Assembly: GCA_037968575.1 (NCBI GenBank)
Contig: JBBKVR010000024.1
Location: 1-13,633 of the forward strand
Reading direction: 5' to 3'
From: UBA2137 sp037968575
GTDB taxonomy: Bacteria; Pseudomonadota; Alphaproteobacteria; Micavibrionales; Micavibrionaceae
Length of the DNA: 13,633 nucleotides
The notes under the pieces are model-generated. The model was not told the origin of the DNA. It did no database searches and saw nothing but the letters and a program-made list of their open reading frames with translations. Positions 6,306 through 13,430 of this stretch are shown here, in pieces. Made by a program: the position numbers and the translations under genes. Numbering within the stretch: position 1 is the stretch's first letter; the number at the start of each line of letters is the position of its first letter.

Positions 6306-9215
6306 TCAAGCTTTTTTGAGTTTTAGCGCATCAGAAACCAAATCTGCTTGCTCTTTCTGGTGAACCTTGAGTAATCCTGTTGCTGGAGCTGCTGCCGAAA
6401 TACGCCCAACATATTGTGGACGGTCTTTCTTCGATTTAGCTTCTTTCAGCACATTCTCAATCAATGGCTCAACAAAGAACCAATAACCTTGGTTCTTTGG
6501 CTCTTCTTGACACCAGACAAATTCAGCATTCTTATATTGCTTCAATTCTTCAACTAATGCGTCATGCGCAAATGGGTAAATTTGTTCAAGACGAATGAGC
6601 ATAATATCATCAATACCCTCTTCTTCACGCTTCTCAAACAGGTCGTAATAAACCTTACCTGTACACAAGACCACGCGCTTAATTTTGTCAGGTTTTTTCA
6701 AGTCTTCCCATTTATCATCCCAAAGGAACCGGTGGAACGTTGAATCGCCTGTCATCATATCTGCAGGTGAAACAGCAAGTTTATGACGCAACAATGATTT
6801 CGGTGTCATGATGATCAATGGCTTTCTGAAATCACGGTGCATTTGACGACGCAATGCATGAAAATAATTTGCAGGGGTTGTCAAATTGCACACCTGCATG
6901 TTGTCTTCGGCGCAAAGTTGCAGGAAACGCTCGGGCTTTGCAGAGGAGTGTTCGGGACCTTGTCCCTCATATCCATGGGGAAGCAACATCGTTAGACCTG
7001 ACATGCGTAGCCATTTTGTCTCTCCTGATGAAATAAACTGATCAATAATTACCTGTGCACCGTTCACGAAATCACCGAATTGCGCCTCCCAGCACACCAG
7101 CGTTTTAGGATCAGCCAAGGAATATCCGTATTCAAACCCAAGAACAGCAAATTCGGACAATGGGCTGTCATGTATCTCAAAACGACCTTGGTTTTTAGAG
7201 ACATGCTGGAGTGGAATATATTTCTCTTCTGTCTTTTGATCATACAAAATGGCATGGCGTTGCGAGAATGTGCCCCGACCAACGTCCTGACCTGACACAC
7301 GTACCGCATAACCCTCTTCTACTAATGTTCCAAAAGCTGCTGCCTCAGCCGTCGCCCAATCAAACCCTTGTCCAGATTCAAACATTTCCTTTTTCGCTTT
7401 TAATTGACGTGTGATTTTTGAGTTTTCTTCAAAATCGTCAGGTGTTTTTGACAGAATTTTTCCAACACGCTTAAAGGCATCTCCATCTGCTGAGGTTTGA
7501 CCACGGCGCGCATCATCAGGTGCAGTTTTAAATCCTGTCCATTCACCTTCTAACCAATCGGCCTTGTTCGGCTTATAACTTTTGGTAGCGGCGAAAGCAT
7601 CTTCAAGATATTGCTTAAATTCCTCAACCATCTCGTCTGGCTCATTTTCACCCATAACGCCTTCACCAATAAGGGCTTTGGCATATTGAGAACGCACAGT
7701 CTCTTGCGTTTTAATTTTTTCGTACATGATGGGTTGCGTAAAAGCAGGCTCGTCACCTTCATTGTGGCCATAACGACGATAACAAACCATATCAATCACA
7801 ACATCTTTCTTAAATTCTTGACGGAATTCAGTGGCAATACGCGCCACATGAACAACGGCCTCTGGGTCATCACCGTTCACATGGAAAATTGGCGCAGCTA
7901 GCATCTTTGCAACATCGGTTGGATAGGGACCTGAGCGCCCATATTTAGGCATGGTTGTAAAACCAATCTGGTTATTAATGATGATATGGATTGTTCCGCC
8001 AACACGGTAACCAGGAAGCTCGGAAATCATCAATGTCTCAGCAACAACACCCTGTCCCGCAAATGCCGCATCACCATGAAGGAGAAGGGGAAGAACTTTT
8101 TCTGACTCATAATCTTTTTTCAAAACCTGTTTGGCGCGCACTTTCCCAACTACAACAGGATCGACACATTCAAGGTGAGATGGGTTGGCAGTGAGTGACA
8201 GGTGAATCATATTACCGTCAAAGTCACGGTCGGATGATGTTCCCATATGGTACTTCACATCACCAGAACCTTGAACACTCTCTGGATTTGAAGGTTGACC
8301 TTGGAATTCGGCAAAAAGTGCTGTGAAAGGCTTACCCAAAACATTAGTCAGAACATTTAAGCGACCACGGTGTGCCATACCAAGGACAATTTCTTCTAGT
8401 CCAAGCTGTCCTCCACGCTTCATGATTTGTTCAATCGCAGGAATAAGTGACTCACCCCCATCAAGACCAAAGCGTTTTGTGCCTGTGTATTTGGTATTCA
8501 GAAAACTTTCCAAACCTTCGGCGGCTGTTAGACGCTGCAGGATTGCGCGTTTACCATTCTCGGTGAAATCTGTGTGATTTTTAGGGGTTTCAATACGTTT
8601 TTGAACCCACGTTTTTTCCTCAGGGTCGGTGAGGTGCAAAAATTCAACACCAATCTTGTCGCAATATGTTGCACGAACAGTGTCTAGAATTTCACGCAAA
8701 GTTGCATACTCGTGACCAAGCACACCATTGATGAAAATTTTACGATCATAATCACCATTTGTGAAACCATAAAATTCAGGCTCCAGCTCGCGATATTCTT
8801 TATGTTCTTTTAAGTCCAAAGGATCAAGATGAGCCAACAAGTGACCGCGCACACGATACGCTCGTATAAGCATTAGAGCATTGACCGAGTCAGACGCCAT
8901 TTGTTGCATCTCTTCTTTGGTCGCACCACTAAGGTTCTTATTTGCCGGTGTTGATGTCATTGCTTCTGTAGCCGGCATAACACTGGCTGTATGACCAAAG
9001 CCGCGCTTTGTGCGCTTATTTTCATCAGGCGTCCAGCTTGCGCCATTTAATTCACGTAAAATCCCCGCTTCATCATCTGCCAAGCCATTAAAAAATTCCT
9101 GCCAGCTATCATCCACCAAGTGTGGATTAATAAGGTATTGGGCGTAAAGATGTGCAATATATTCGGCGTTGGAGGAGGAGAGAAAAGTCGGTCGATCAGC
9201 GTCTTGAGTGCTCAT
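6306..9215 (-). CDS. sucA: 2-oxoglutarate dehydrogenase E1 component
   Basis: This is the thiamine-diphosphate enzyme that decarboxylates 2-oxoglutarate and succinylates the lipoyl group of SucB. The 969 residues match the usual length (about 930-1000). The N-terminal E2-binding segment (about 12-50, AEYIAHLYAQYLINP) is followed by RVRGHLLAHLDPL (121-133), GMAHRGRLNVL (279-289), KYHMG at 321-325 and TANPSHLE (342-349). The ThDP/Mg2+ site is G381-D-A-A-F-A-G-Q-G through N414-N-Q416, then RRYGHNEGDEP (480-490). The C-terminal transketolase-like part has GRGTFSQRHA, WEAQFGDF and HGYEGQGPEHSSA. A GAAGGA ribosome binding site lies about 7 bases before the ATG. It follows two small genes in the same orientation with a gap of only 45 bases, so it probably shares their promoter at 10370-10398. 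Confidence 0.98.
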   Translation of the reverse strand: MSTQDADRPTFLSSSNAEYIAHLYAQYLINPHLVDDSWQEFFNGLADDEAGILRELNGASWTPDENKRTKRGFGHTASVMPATEAMTSTPANKNLSGATKEEMQQMASDSVNALMLIRAYRVRGHLLAHLDPLDLKEHKEYRELEPEFYGFTNGDYDRKIFINGVLGHEYATLREILDTVRATYCDKIGVEFLHLTDPEEKTWVQKRIETPKNHTDFTENGKRAILQRLTAAEGLESFLNTKYTGTKRFGLDGGESLIPAIEQIMKRGGQLGLEEIVLGMAHRGRLNVLTNVLGKPFTALFAEFQGQPSNPESVQGSGDVKYHMGTSSDRDFDGNMIHLSLTANPSHLECVDPVVVGKVRAKQVLKKDYESEKVLPLLLHGDAAFAGQGVVAETLMISELPGYRVGGTIHIIINNQIGFTTMPKYGRSGPYPTDVAKMLAAPIFHVNGDDPEAVVHVARIATEFRQEFKKDVVIDMVCYRRYGHNEGDEPAFTQPIMYEKIKTQETVRSQYAKALIGEGVMGENEPDEMVEEFKQYLEDAFAATKSYKPNKADWLEGEWTGFKTAPDDARRGQTSADGDAFKRVGKILSKTPDDFEENSKITRQLKAKKEMFESGQGFDWATAEAAAFGTLVEEGYAVRVSGQDVGRGTFSQRHAILYDQKTEEKYIPLQHVSKNQGRFEIHDSPLSEFAVLGFEYGYSLADPKTLVCWEAQFGDFVNGAQVIIDQFISSGETKWLRMSGLTMLLPHGYEGQGPEHSSAKPERFLQLCAEDNMQVCNLTTPANYFHALRRQMHRDFRKPLIIMTPKSLLRHKLAVSPADMMTGDSTFHRFLWDDKWEDLKKPDKIKRVVLCTGKVYYDLFEKREEEGIDDIMLIRLEQIYPFAHDALVEELKQYKNAEFVWCQEEPKNQGYWFFVEPLIENVLKEAKSKKDRPQYVGRISAAAPATGLLKVHQKEQADLVSDALKLKKA

Positions 9216-9260
9216 TATTAGTCCTTCAAAAATGGCAGTTTTTGTTACTAGAAACTAGAT

Positions 9261-9794
9261 TTAGACTGTTGCAAGCGCATTTGCAAGGTCTGTCAGTGCA
9301 CTGTCTTCAGTCGGTGATATGTTCATTTCTTCCTTAAGCGAACCGCCTTTGAGGTTTGAGAAAAAACGTCCTATTTTTTCACCAAAACCAACTTGCGCAG
9401 CTTCACCAAATTCATTTTCTTCAACGGCTGCCGCCACGGCAGTTGCAACATGAAGACATGCTTTTTTGTAAGCATCCAATTCTTCAGCAGTGAGTCTTGT
9501 TTTTAGAATTTCACCAGCGCGCACAGCATCGGCAACTGCTTCATCTGCAGTCATTGCCCAACGTCCATGATTACTTTCCTGATAAGTTGCCTGTTCAGCC
9601 ATCTCTCTAATCAATGGAATATTTTTGTAAGTCTTGGAAATAATTTCCAAAACGCGCATCAATGTTTTCTCTTCTTGAGCGTCAGCGTCTTCTTCACCCG
9701 CATCGTCAATATGCGACATCCAGATTCCGATTTTATAAAAGACGGATGTTAATGTGGCCTGCTCATCGGGAACATAGCTTGATAACGCACTCAT
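9261..9794 (-). CDS. Unknown helical protein, second of a paralogous pair upstream of sucA
   Basis: A 177-residue protein with no signal peptide or membrane span and no family I can name. The N-terminal half contains YKIGIWMSHIDDAGEEDADAQEE, which lines up with YRVGMWISFSDLDGGADAEESE in the gene just upstream. Both continue with long amphipathic helices, a single Trp around residue 90, and a C-terminal G-F/K-x-G-R segment, so the two look like diverged duplicates. The acidic D-D/D-L loop followed by helices faintly recalls TerB-like proteins, but I would not claim that. I start it at the ATG at 9794, which overlaps the upstream stop (ATGA) and has AGAGG 10 bases before it; a longer frame from 9860 would overlap the upstream gene by 70 bases. 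The next gene downstream is sucA. Confidence 0.8.
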   Translation of the reverse strand: MSALSSYVPDEQATLTSVFYKIGIWMSHIDDAGEEDADAQEEKTLMRVLEIISKTYKNIPLIREMAEQATYQESNHGRWAMTADEAVADAVRAGEILKTRLTAEELDAYKKACLHVATAVAAAVEENEFGEAAQVGFGEKIGRFFSNLKGGSLKEEMNISPTEDSALTDLANALATV

Positions 9795-10363
9795 TGTGGT
9801 ATTGCCTCTTTTGCTATGGGTTTTCCTAAAGAACACGCCAGAAGTTGCAAGCTTGCCCATTCTTTTTTGGAAACATTGCTGTATTCGACATAAGGACTAA
9901 CCTCAACAGGCCTTGAACTCAATTTTTCGCGAATAGAGCGTCCAAATTTTGAAAGTTTGTCTTTGAGTGATAGCACCGGGTCACTCTCACGATAGGCAAG
10001 CGCTACAGAAAAACCTATTTCAATCAGATTATCGACAAAGGCACTGGTTTCCGCATCCCCAATAGTTATTCTGAGATAATTAAGAATTTCAGCACATTCT
10101 TCGGGAACATTACTTAAATCCATTTTCCAAGTATCCCATTCGTGGCGTTGCTTTAATGTCTGCACCATCAAACCATGCACAAATTCTGATTTGCAGAAAT
10201 CCTCGACATAAGCAGCAATCATATTCTCGCAAGCTTGTAGTTCACTTTCCTCAGCATCTGCACCACCATCCAAATCTGAAAATGAAATCCACATCCCCAC
10301 GCGGTATGGCAAGGCAATCAGGGATTGATGTTTCTCTTGAGGAATATCGGCTAAAGCTGTCAT
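9791..10363 (-). CDS. Unknown helical protein, first of a paralogous pair upstream of sucA
   Basis: A 190-residue acidic helical protein with no recognised family. Residues 15-45 (LIALPYRVGMWISFSDL and an acidic stretch) align with the start of the following gene; the shared pattern is Y-(K/R)-(I/V)-G-(I/M)-W-(M/I)-S, an acidic loop, and then Glu-rich helices. A second shared landmark is a Trp region near residue 75 (HEWDTW). It has an extra C-terminal tail of about 45 residues beyond the paralog. The start ATG at 10363 has no Shine-Dalgarno; the nearest -10 box (TATAGT) ends 6 bases before the ATG, which predicts a leaderless mRNA. Its stop overlaps the next start by ATGA, so the pair should be co-translated and lead into sucA. 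Confidence 0.78.
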   Translation of the reverse strand: MTALADIPQEKHQSLIALPYRVGMWISFSDLDGGADAEESELQACENMIAAYVEDFCKSEFVHGLMVQTLKQRHEWDTWKMDLSNVPEECAEILNYLRITIGDAETSAFVDNLIEIGFSVALAYRESDPVLSLKDKLSKFGRSIREKLSSRPVEVSPYVEYSNVSKKEWASLQLLACSLGKPIAKEAIPQ

Positions 10364-10369
10364 AGGAAA

Positions 10370-10398
10370 ACTATACCCGTTTGTACAAAAACGGGCAA
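10370..10398 (-). promoter_or_regulatory. Candidate promoter of the paralog pair and sucA, probably leaderless
   Basis: On the minus strand TTGCCC (complement of 10393-10398), a 17-base spacer and TATAGT (complement of 10370-10375, 5/6 match) precede the ATG at 10363 by six bases. A start 7 bases after the -10 box would fall on the A of the ATG, and no ribosome binding site is present, so a leaderless transcript is predicted. It lies just after the terminator at 10415-10454, which would insulate it from upstream transcription. Confidence 0.55.
10376..10395. repeat. Inverted repeat within the promoter spacer, possible operator
   Basis: CCCGTTT and AAACGGG form a perfect 7-bp inverted repeat around 6 bases, filling the space between the predicted -35 and -10 boxes. 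No U-tract follows on either strand, so it is unlikely to be a terminator. The position would suit a repressor or activator that controls the paralog pair and sucA. Confidence 0.5.
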
Positions 10399-10414
10399 TC
10401 AGGCAATTTAAAAA

Positions 10415-10454
10415 GAAAAAAACGGTATGCCTCGTGGGTGTGAGGACATACCGT
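10415..10454 (-). terminator. Strong rho-independent terminator of the small minus-strand unit
   Basis: On the minus strand ACGGTATG, an unpaired T, CCTC, an 8-base loop, GAGG and CATACCGT form a 12-bp stem with one bulge, followed directly by seven T residues. This is the clearest terminator in the window. It lies 57 bases after the stop of the 37-codon ORF and just before the promoter of the paralog pair, which implies a separate transcript ending here. Confidence 0.88.
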
Positions 10455-10510
10455 CAGTTTTACTACTTGCTTGGGGTAGAAATTTCTTACGTGTACCGCG
10501 TAAACTCTTC

Positions 10511-10624
10511 TTAAAGTAATGATGTAAAGCTTAAAACCAAGTCTTCCGTCACAGGATGCTGTGAGAAAGTCATCAGGCTTGCGCCAAAACTCATTACAAA
10601 TATCTGAATTATATTTTCACTCAT
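10511..10624 (-). CDS. Possible small protein (37 aa) in its own transcription unit
   Basis: The ATG at 10624 has a good ribosome binding site (GAGG, 5-6 bases upstream) and opens a 37-codon frame, MSENIIQIFVMSFGASLMTF onward, ending LSFTSLL. The N-terminal two thirds is hydrophobic enough for a short membrane or amphipathic helix, and no family is recognisable. Support comes mostly from context: a sigma-54-like promoter upstream, a strong terminator downstream, and a matching ribosome binding site. A stem of TCACAG/CTGTGA with a 4-base loop (10549-10564) lies inside the frame, so the transcript may instead be a structured non-coding RNA. Without comparison to relatives the choice between the two remains open. 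Confidence 0.45.
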   Translation of the reverse strand: MSENIIQIFVMSFGASLMTFSQHPVTEDLVLSFTSLL

Positions 10625-10661
10625 TTTTACCTCGTTTGTTGTAACCACCTACACATTACAT

Positions 10662-10677
10662 TGCAGGAGTTATGCCA
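10662..10677 (-). promoter_or_regulatory. Sigma-54 (RpoN)-type -24/-12 promoter candidate
   Basis: On the minus strand TGGCATAACTCCTGCA matches TGGCAYR-N4-TTGCA except for C in place of the first T of the -12 box. The invariant GG and GC are exactly 10 bases apart, as required. Transcription would begin about 27 bases before the ATG of the 37-codon ORF, leaving room for the GAGG ribosome binding site. No activator binding site can be identified. Confidence 0.5.
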
Positions 10678-10783
10678 AATATAAAGTTTATGTATTTCAA
10701 TTGGTTAGATTAATTCAGTTACAAAGCTGAGGTACAAAAATTACCTAGAAATCACTCCCTAGGCAATATTTTCCATATAATTA

Positions 10784-10812
10784 TTGACTTACTTATGTGA
10801 ATTTAATAACTT
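10784..10812 (+). promoter_or_regulatory. Candidate promoter of the 485-residue gene
   Basis: TTGACT (10784-10789, 5/6 match) and TAACTT (10807-10812, 3/6 match) are 17 bases apart. The start would fall about 23 bases before the ATG, upstream of AGAGG at 10830-10834. The -10 box is poor. Confidence 0.35.
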
Positions 10813-10841
10813 ATGCATTCATGAAAATTAGAGGCTATTAA

Positions 10842-12299
10842 ATGGAAGCTTGGTACGAAGATTACGGTTCTTCATATAACTCAGATGGAGATGACATATA
10901 CGGGGATTATGAGGAGGTGGAAAATTTACCTTCTAATAACACCGCCCCTTTAACTGTCAAAATTCGTACCGTAGCGACTCTTAGTTTTTGGGATCTAGAA
11001 GATCGTAATAGCTACCACGAAATTATTCCTCAAGAAGATGGGGGTTACAAACTGAGGGAAACTTTCGAGTCTCACGACCCTTCACCAAATGACATCAAGT
11101 TGCTCATGGAACACATGACAGAACAAGATGAGTTGGATTTTAAACGTGCAATTGTTTATCTCAGTGATGAAGAAGGAAGACGGTTTGATATCACATCCTC
11201 TGCATACGAAGAACAACGCGAGAAGCTGGAAAAAACCCACTGGTCTTATATTGCGGAAGCATCAGGTAAATTTCTTATTGGGTTTGAAAATAAATTATTT
11301 CTTTTAAATGATGACGGGTCTGTTCCCGATCATGCAAAATACTCTCCAGAGGATTTGGAGCGTGCGAGAAAAAGGCAAGCTGAATCAGAATTTCAATTTG
11401 CTGATAAATTAGCAGTTCAGCAACATAATAAATTACCTGCTATTCAATATGAATTTAGACAGAGTTCTTTACTAGACTGGGTGAAATCTATTTGGATAAA
11501 CCGTAAACGAAATAAGCTTCTTCAAAAAATTGAAAATGGTCATTTTGATCATCAACCATTTCAAAAATTACACTTTGAACTTGGTAGTAAGTACGATGCT
11601 GAAATATTCCAAAATGATCTTATTTCCCAAATATTTACAAAGGGAATAATTGAAAATCAAGAGGACCCTAAGCCCGCGAAATACAGTTTAGTTTTCACTA
11701 ATGTCAGATCTTTTAAAAACCTGATAAGCGAGAATACTTTTGCTCAAGAAAAATTTAGAGATTTCGTAAATGAGTATCTTATCAAAAACACAAGAAGTAG
11801 CAGTTCCTTGCACGATAATGTTGCTGGTTTGATAAGACAAATGGATGAAACAAATTTCTTACAAAGCTGTATTAAAGAAAATACAAAGTTACAAATTGCC
11901 GCCATTCTAATAGCTAGAGATGGCTCGTTCGGATTAGGAGGAACAACTCTAAAGTTCCTAAGTTCTTTAAGCTACCCAGACAATTTTCGTGATTTGATTA
12001 TTGAAGAAGCTCCCGAATATTCCAATGCGAATGGTGTTGAAATAGCACTTCGGAATTATAAAGAGGCAATGAAAGATATTGAAAGTGCTGACGAAAGGGA
12101 AGGAGCACATCAATTATCAGATAGTCATCTCACTATTTTTCAGATACCAAATTCAGAGTGCGAGCCTGAGAAAAACCCGCAATTAGAGAATAAAAATAGT
12201 GAAAATGGGGCTGATCCACACTCAAATAATAGTCGCAAAAAATCTAATCCAATAAAATTAGGACAAGGGAAGGTTTTTAGGCAGCCATCGCTTCTTTAA
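10842..12299 (+). CDS. Unrecognised 485-residue protein inserted between sucD and the sucA group
   Basis: I do not recognise this protein. It begins with a very acidic Tyr/Asp/Glu/Ser-rich stretch (residues 1-30, YGSSYNSDGDDIYGDYEE) and has a charged middle with a basic patch (WINRKRNKLLQKI near 217-230). A more ordinary helical region lies around 345-410 (LQIAAILIARDGSFGLGGTTLKFL), followed by a low-complexity Asn/Ser/Lys/Glu tail. There is no signal peptide, clear membrane span or catalytic motif. The ATG has AGAGG 7 bases upstream. The gene runs against all the suc genes, and its last seven codons and stop lie antisense to the end of sucD (23-base overlap). Its coding sequence appears AT-richer than sucA and sucD. 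Both traits fit a gene acquired after the suc order was fixed. Confidence 0.8.
   Translation: MEAWYEDYGSSYNSDGDDIYGDYEEVENLPSNNTAPLTVKIRTVATLSFWDLEDRNSYHEIIPQEDGGYKLRETFESHDPSPNDIKLLMEHMTEQDELDFKRAIVYLSDEEGRRFDITSSAYEEQREKLEKTHWSYIAEASGKFLIGFENKLFLLNDDGSVPDHAKYSPEDLERARKRQAESEFQFADKLAVQQHNKLPAIQYEFRQSSLLDWVKSIWINRKRNKLLQKIENGHFDHQPFQKLHFELGSKYDAEIFQNDLISQIFTKGIIENQEDPKPAKYSLVFTNVRSFKNLISENTFAQEKFRDFVNEYLIKNTRSSSSLHDNVAGLIRQMDETNFLQSCIKENTKLQIAAILIARDGSFGLGGTTLKFLSSLSYPDNFRDLIIEEAPEYSNANGVEIALRNYKEAMKDIESADEREGAHQLSDSHLTIFQIPNSECEPEKNPQLENKNSENGADPHSNNSRKKSNPIKLGQGKVFRQPSLL
12236..12261 (-). terminator. Weak hairpin after sucD, possible terminator
   Basis: On the minus strand CTAAT, an 8-base loop and ATTAG are followed by A and six T residues, 16 bases after the sucD stop. 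The 5-bp stem is mostly A-T and therefore weak, but the T-tract and position fit. It overlaps the coding sequence of the opposing gene. Confidence 0.3.
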
Positions 12300-13152
12300 C
12301 CGCTTCTCCTAATCCCGCAGGACTCTCAGCAACTGCAAAACCACACTCGCGCATTTTCTTCATCTTGGCTGGAGCTGTATCATCAGACCCACCGATAATT
12401 GCGCCCGCATGCCCCATACGTTTCCCTGGGGGAGCTGTTGCACCAGCGATAAAGCCTGCAATTGGTTTTTTGGATTTCAAATCACGGTAGTATTCAGCGG
12501 CTTCAATTTCTGCCGTTCCACCGATTTCACCAATCATAAGGATAGCTTCTGTTTCATCATCATCCATAAACATCTCAATACAGTCGATAAAGTTCGTGCC
12601 GTTGACAGGGTCGCCGCCAATACCAATACAAGTCGATTGACCTAGACCAACCGCGCCCGTTTGGGCAACAGCTTCATACGTTAATGTTCCTGAGCGGGAA
12701 ACAATACCAACCTTCCCACGTGTATGGATATGACCTGGCATAATACCAATTTTACACTCATCAGGCGTGATAACGCCTGGACAATTGGGACCGATCAAAC
12801 GCGATAATGAATTAGCAAGCCCTGCTCGCACACGCACCATGTCTTGGACAGGAATACCCTCGGTGATACAGACAATCAGTTCAATTTCGGCATCAACAGC
12901 TTCAAGAATTGAGTCGGCCGCAAACGGAGGAGGAACATAAATCACAGAGGCATTACATCCTGTTTCAGATTTTGCCTCGGACACCGTATTGAAAACAGGT
13001 AAATCAAGGTGCTTCTGACCACCTTTACCAGGTGTCACACCACCTACCATATTCGTGCCGTACGCAATAGCTTGCTCGGAATGGAATGTACCCTGTGAGC
13101 CCGTAAAGCCTTGGCAAATGAGTTTTGTATTTTTGTTAACAAGAACTGACAT
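12277..13152 (-). CDS. sucD: Succinyl-CoA synthetase, alpha subunit
   Basis: SucD with SucC converts succinyl-CoA, phosphate and NDP to succinate, CoA and NTP in the TCA cycle. The 291 residues match the family length (about 290). The N-terminal CoA-binding Rossmann motif is G15-F-T-G-S-Q-G-T-F-H24, followed by NMVGGVTPGKGG (34-45), VIYVPPPFA (70-78) and EGIPVQDM (98-105). GPNCPGVI (121-128) and SRSGTLTYE (152-160) come next, and the phosphorylated active-site His is H248 in G-H-A-G-A-I-I. A strong AAGGAG lies 7 bases before the ATG. It is preceded by a small membrane gene 18 bases upstream, so it is probably on the sucC transcript. Its 3' end overlaps the convergent 485-residue gene by 23 bases. 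Confidence 0.98.
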   Translation of the reverse strand: MSVLVNKNTKLICQGFTGSQGTFHSEQAIAYGTNMVGGVTPGKGGQKHLDLPVFNTVSEAKSETGCNASVIYVPPPFAADSILEAVDAEIELIVCITEGIPVQDMVRVRAGLANSLSRLIGPNCPGVITPDECKIGIMPGHIHTRGKVGIVSRSGTLTYEAVAQTGAVGLGQSTCIGIGGDPVNGTNFIDCIEMFMDDDETEAILMIGEIGGTAEIEAAEYYRDLKSKKPIAGFIAGATAPPGKRMGHAGAIIGGSDDTAPAKMKKMRECGFAVAESPAGLGEAVKEAMAA

Positions 13153-13170
13153 ACTGTCTCCTTTTAATGT

Positions 13171-13422
13171 TTATTTCTTTTCTACTTCGTCTGAACTCAT
13201 TTTTTTAAGAGCGTCTGCCATTTTGGAAATCACGGCGGTACTCAAAACAAGGACAAAGTACGTTCCAATCATCTTCCAGAATAATTCCTCATCGAAATAC
13301 TCAGGAAACCAGATATTAGCGAGAATAATAATACTGAGCAGAACCGTCATAATAATCAGGCAGTAGATTGCCCAAGCAGGCAACCCCATCAGATTTTTAT
13401 ATGTAGGTTTTAAGTTGCGCAT
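13171..13422 (-). CDS. Small two-helix membrane protein between sucC and sucD
   Basis: An 83-residue protein with two clear hydrophobic spans, about residues 14-37 (LPAWAIYCLIIMTVLLSIII onward) and 48-67 (FWKMIGTYFVLVLSTAVISK), joined by a short acidic loop (PEYFDEE). The ends are charged (RNLKPTYK at the front, EVEKK at the back), so both termini are likely cytoplasmic. No family is recognised. It begins 8 bases after the sucC stop and ends 18 bases before sucD, so it should be co-transcribed with both. A membrane protein between the two subunits of a soluble enzyme is unusual. The start ATG has only a weak AGG near it, so its translation may depend on readthrough from sucC. Confidence 0.8.
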   Translation of the reverse strand: MRNLKPTYKNLMGLPAWAIYCLIIMTVLLSIIILANIWFPEYFDEELFWKMIGTYFVLVLSTAVISKMADALKKMSSDEVEKK

Positions 13423-13430
13423 GGCCTGAT

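Larger units (their letters stand above)
10364..10841. other. 478-bp stretch between the paralog pair and the opposing 485-residue gene
   Basis: This stretch has no long gene. Reading from the right, it holds a possible plus-strand promoter (10784-10812), a small hairpin CCTAG / CTAGG at about 10744-10763 of unknown meaning, a minus-strand unit made of a sigma-54-like promoter, a 37-codon ORF and a strong terminator, and finally the promoter and inverted repeat of the paralog pair. I see nothing else supportable between 10678 and 10743. Confidence 0.6.

Noticed and set aside
6296..6316. A-rich/T-rich inverted repeat at the end of sucA as a terminator
   Set aside because: The stem is almost purely A-T around AAGCTT and overlaps the last codons; it is too weak to call, and the next gene could be co-transcribed.
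9795..9860. N-terminal extension of the second paralog to an ATG at 9860
   Set aside because: It would overlap the upstream gene by 70 bases, whereas the ATG at 9794 gives an ATGA overlap and aligns with the start of its paralog.
10549..10564. TCACAG/CTGTGA hairpin as a known riboswitch or sucA-type RNA motif
   Set aside because: A single 6-bp stem is not enough to match any RNA family I can recall, and the transcript appears to end before the sucA group.
10744..10763. CCTAG/CTAGG hairpin as a terminator
   Set aside because: The stem is only 5 bp and no T-tract directly follows on either strand; left as unexplained.
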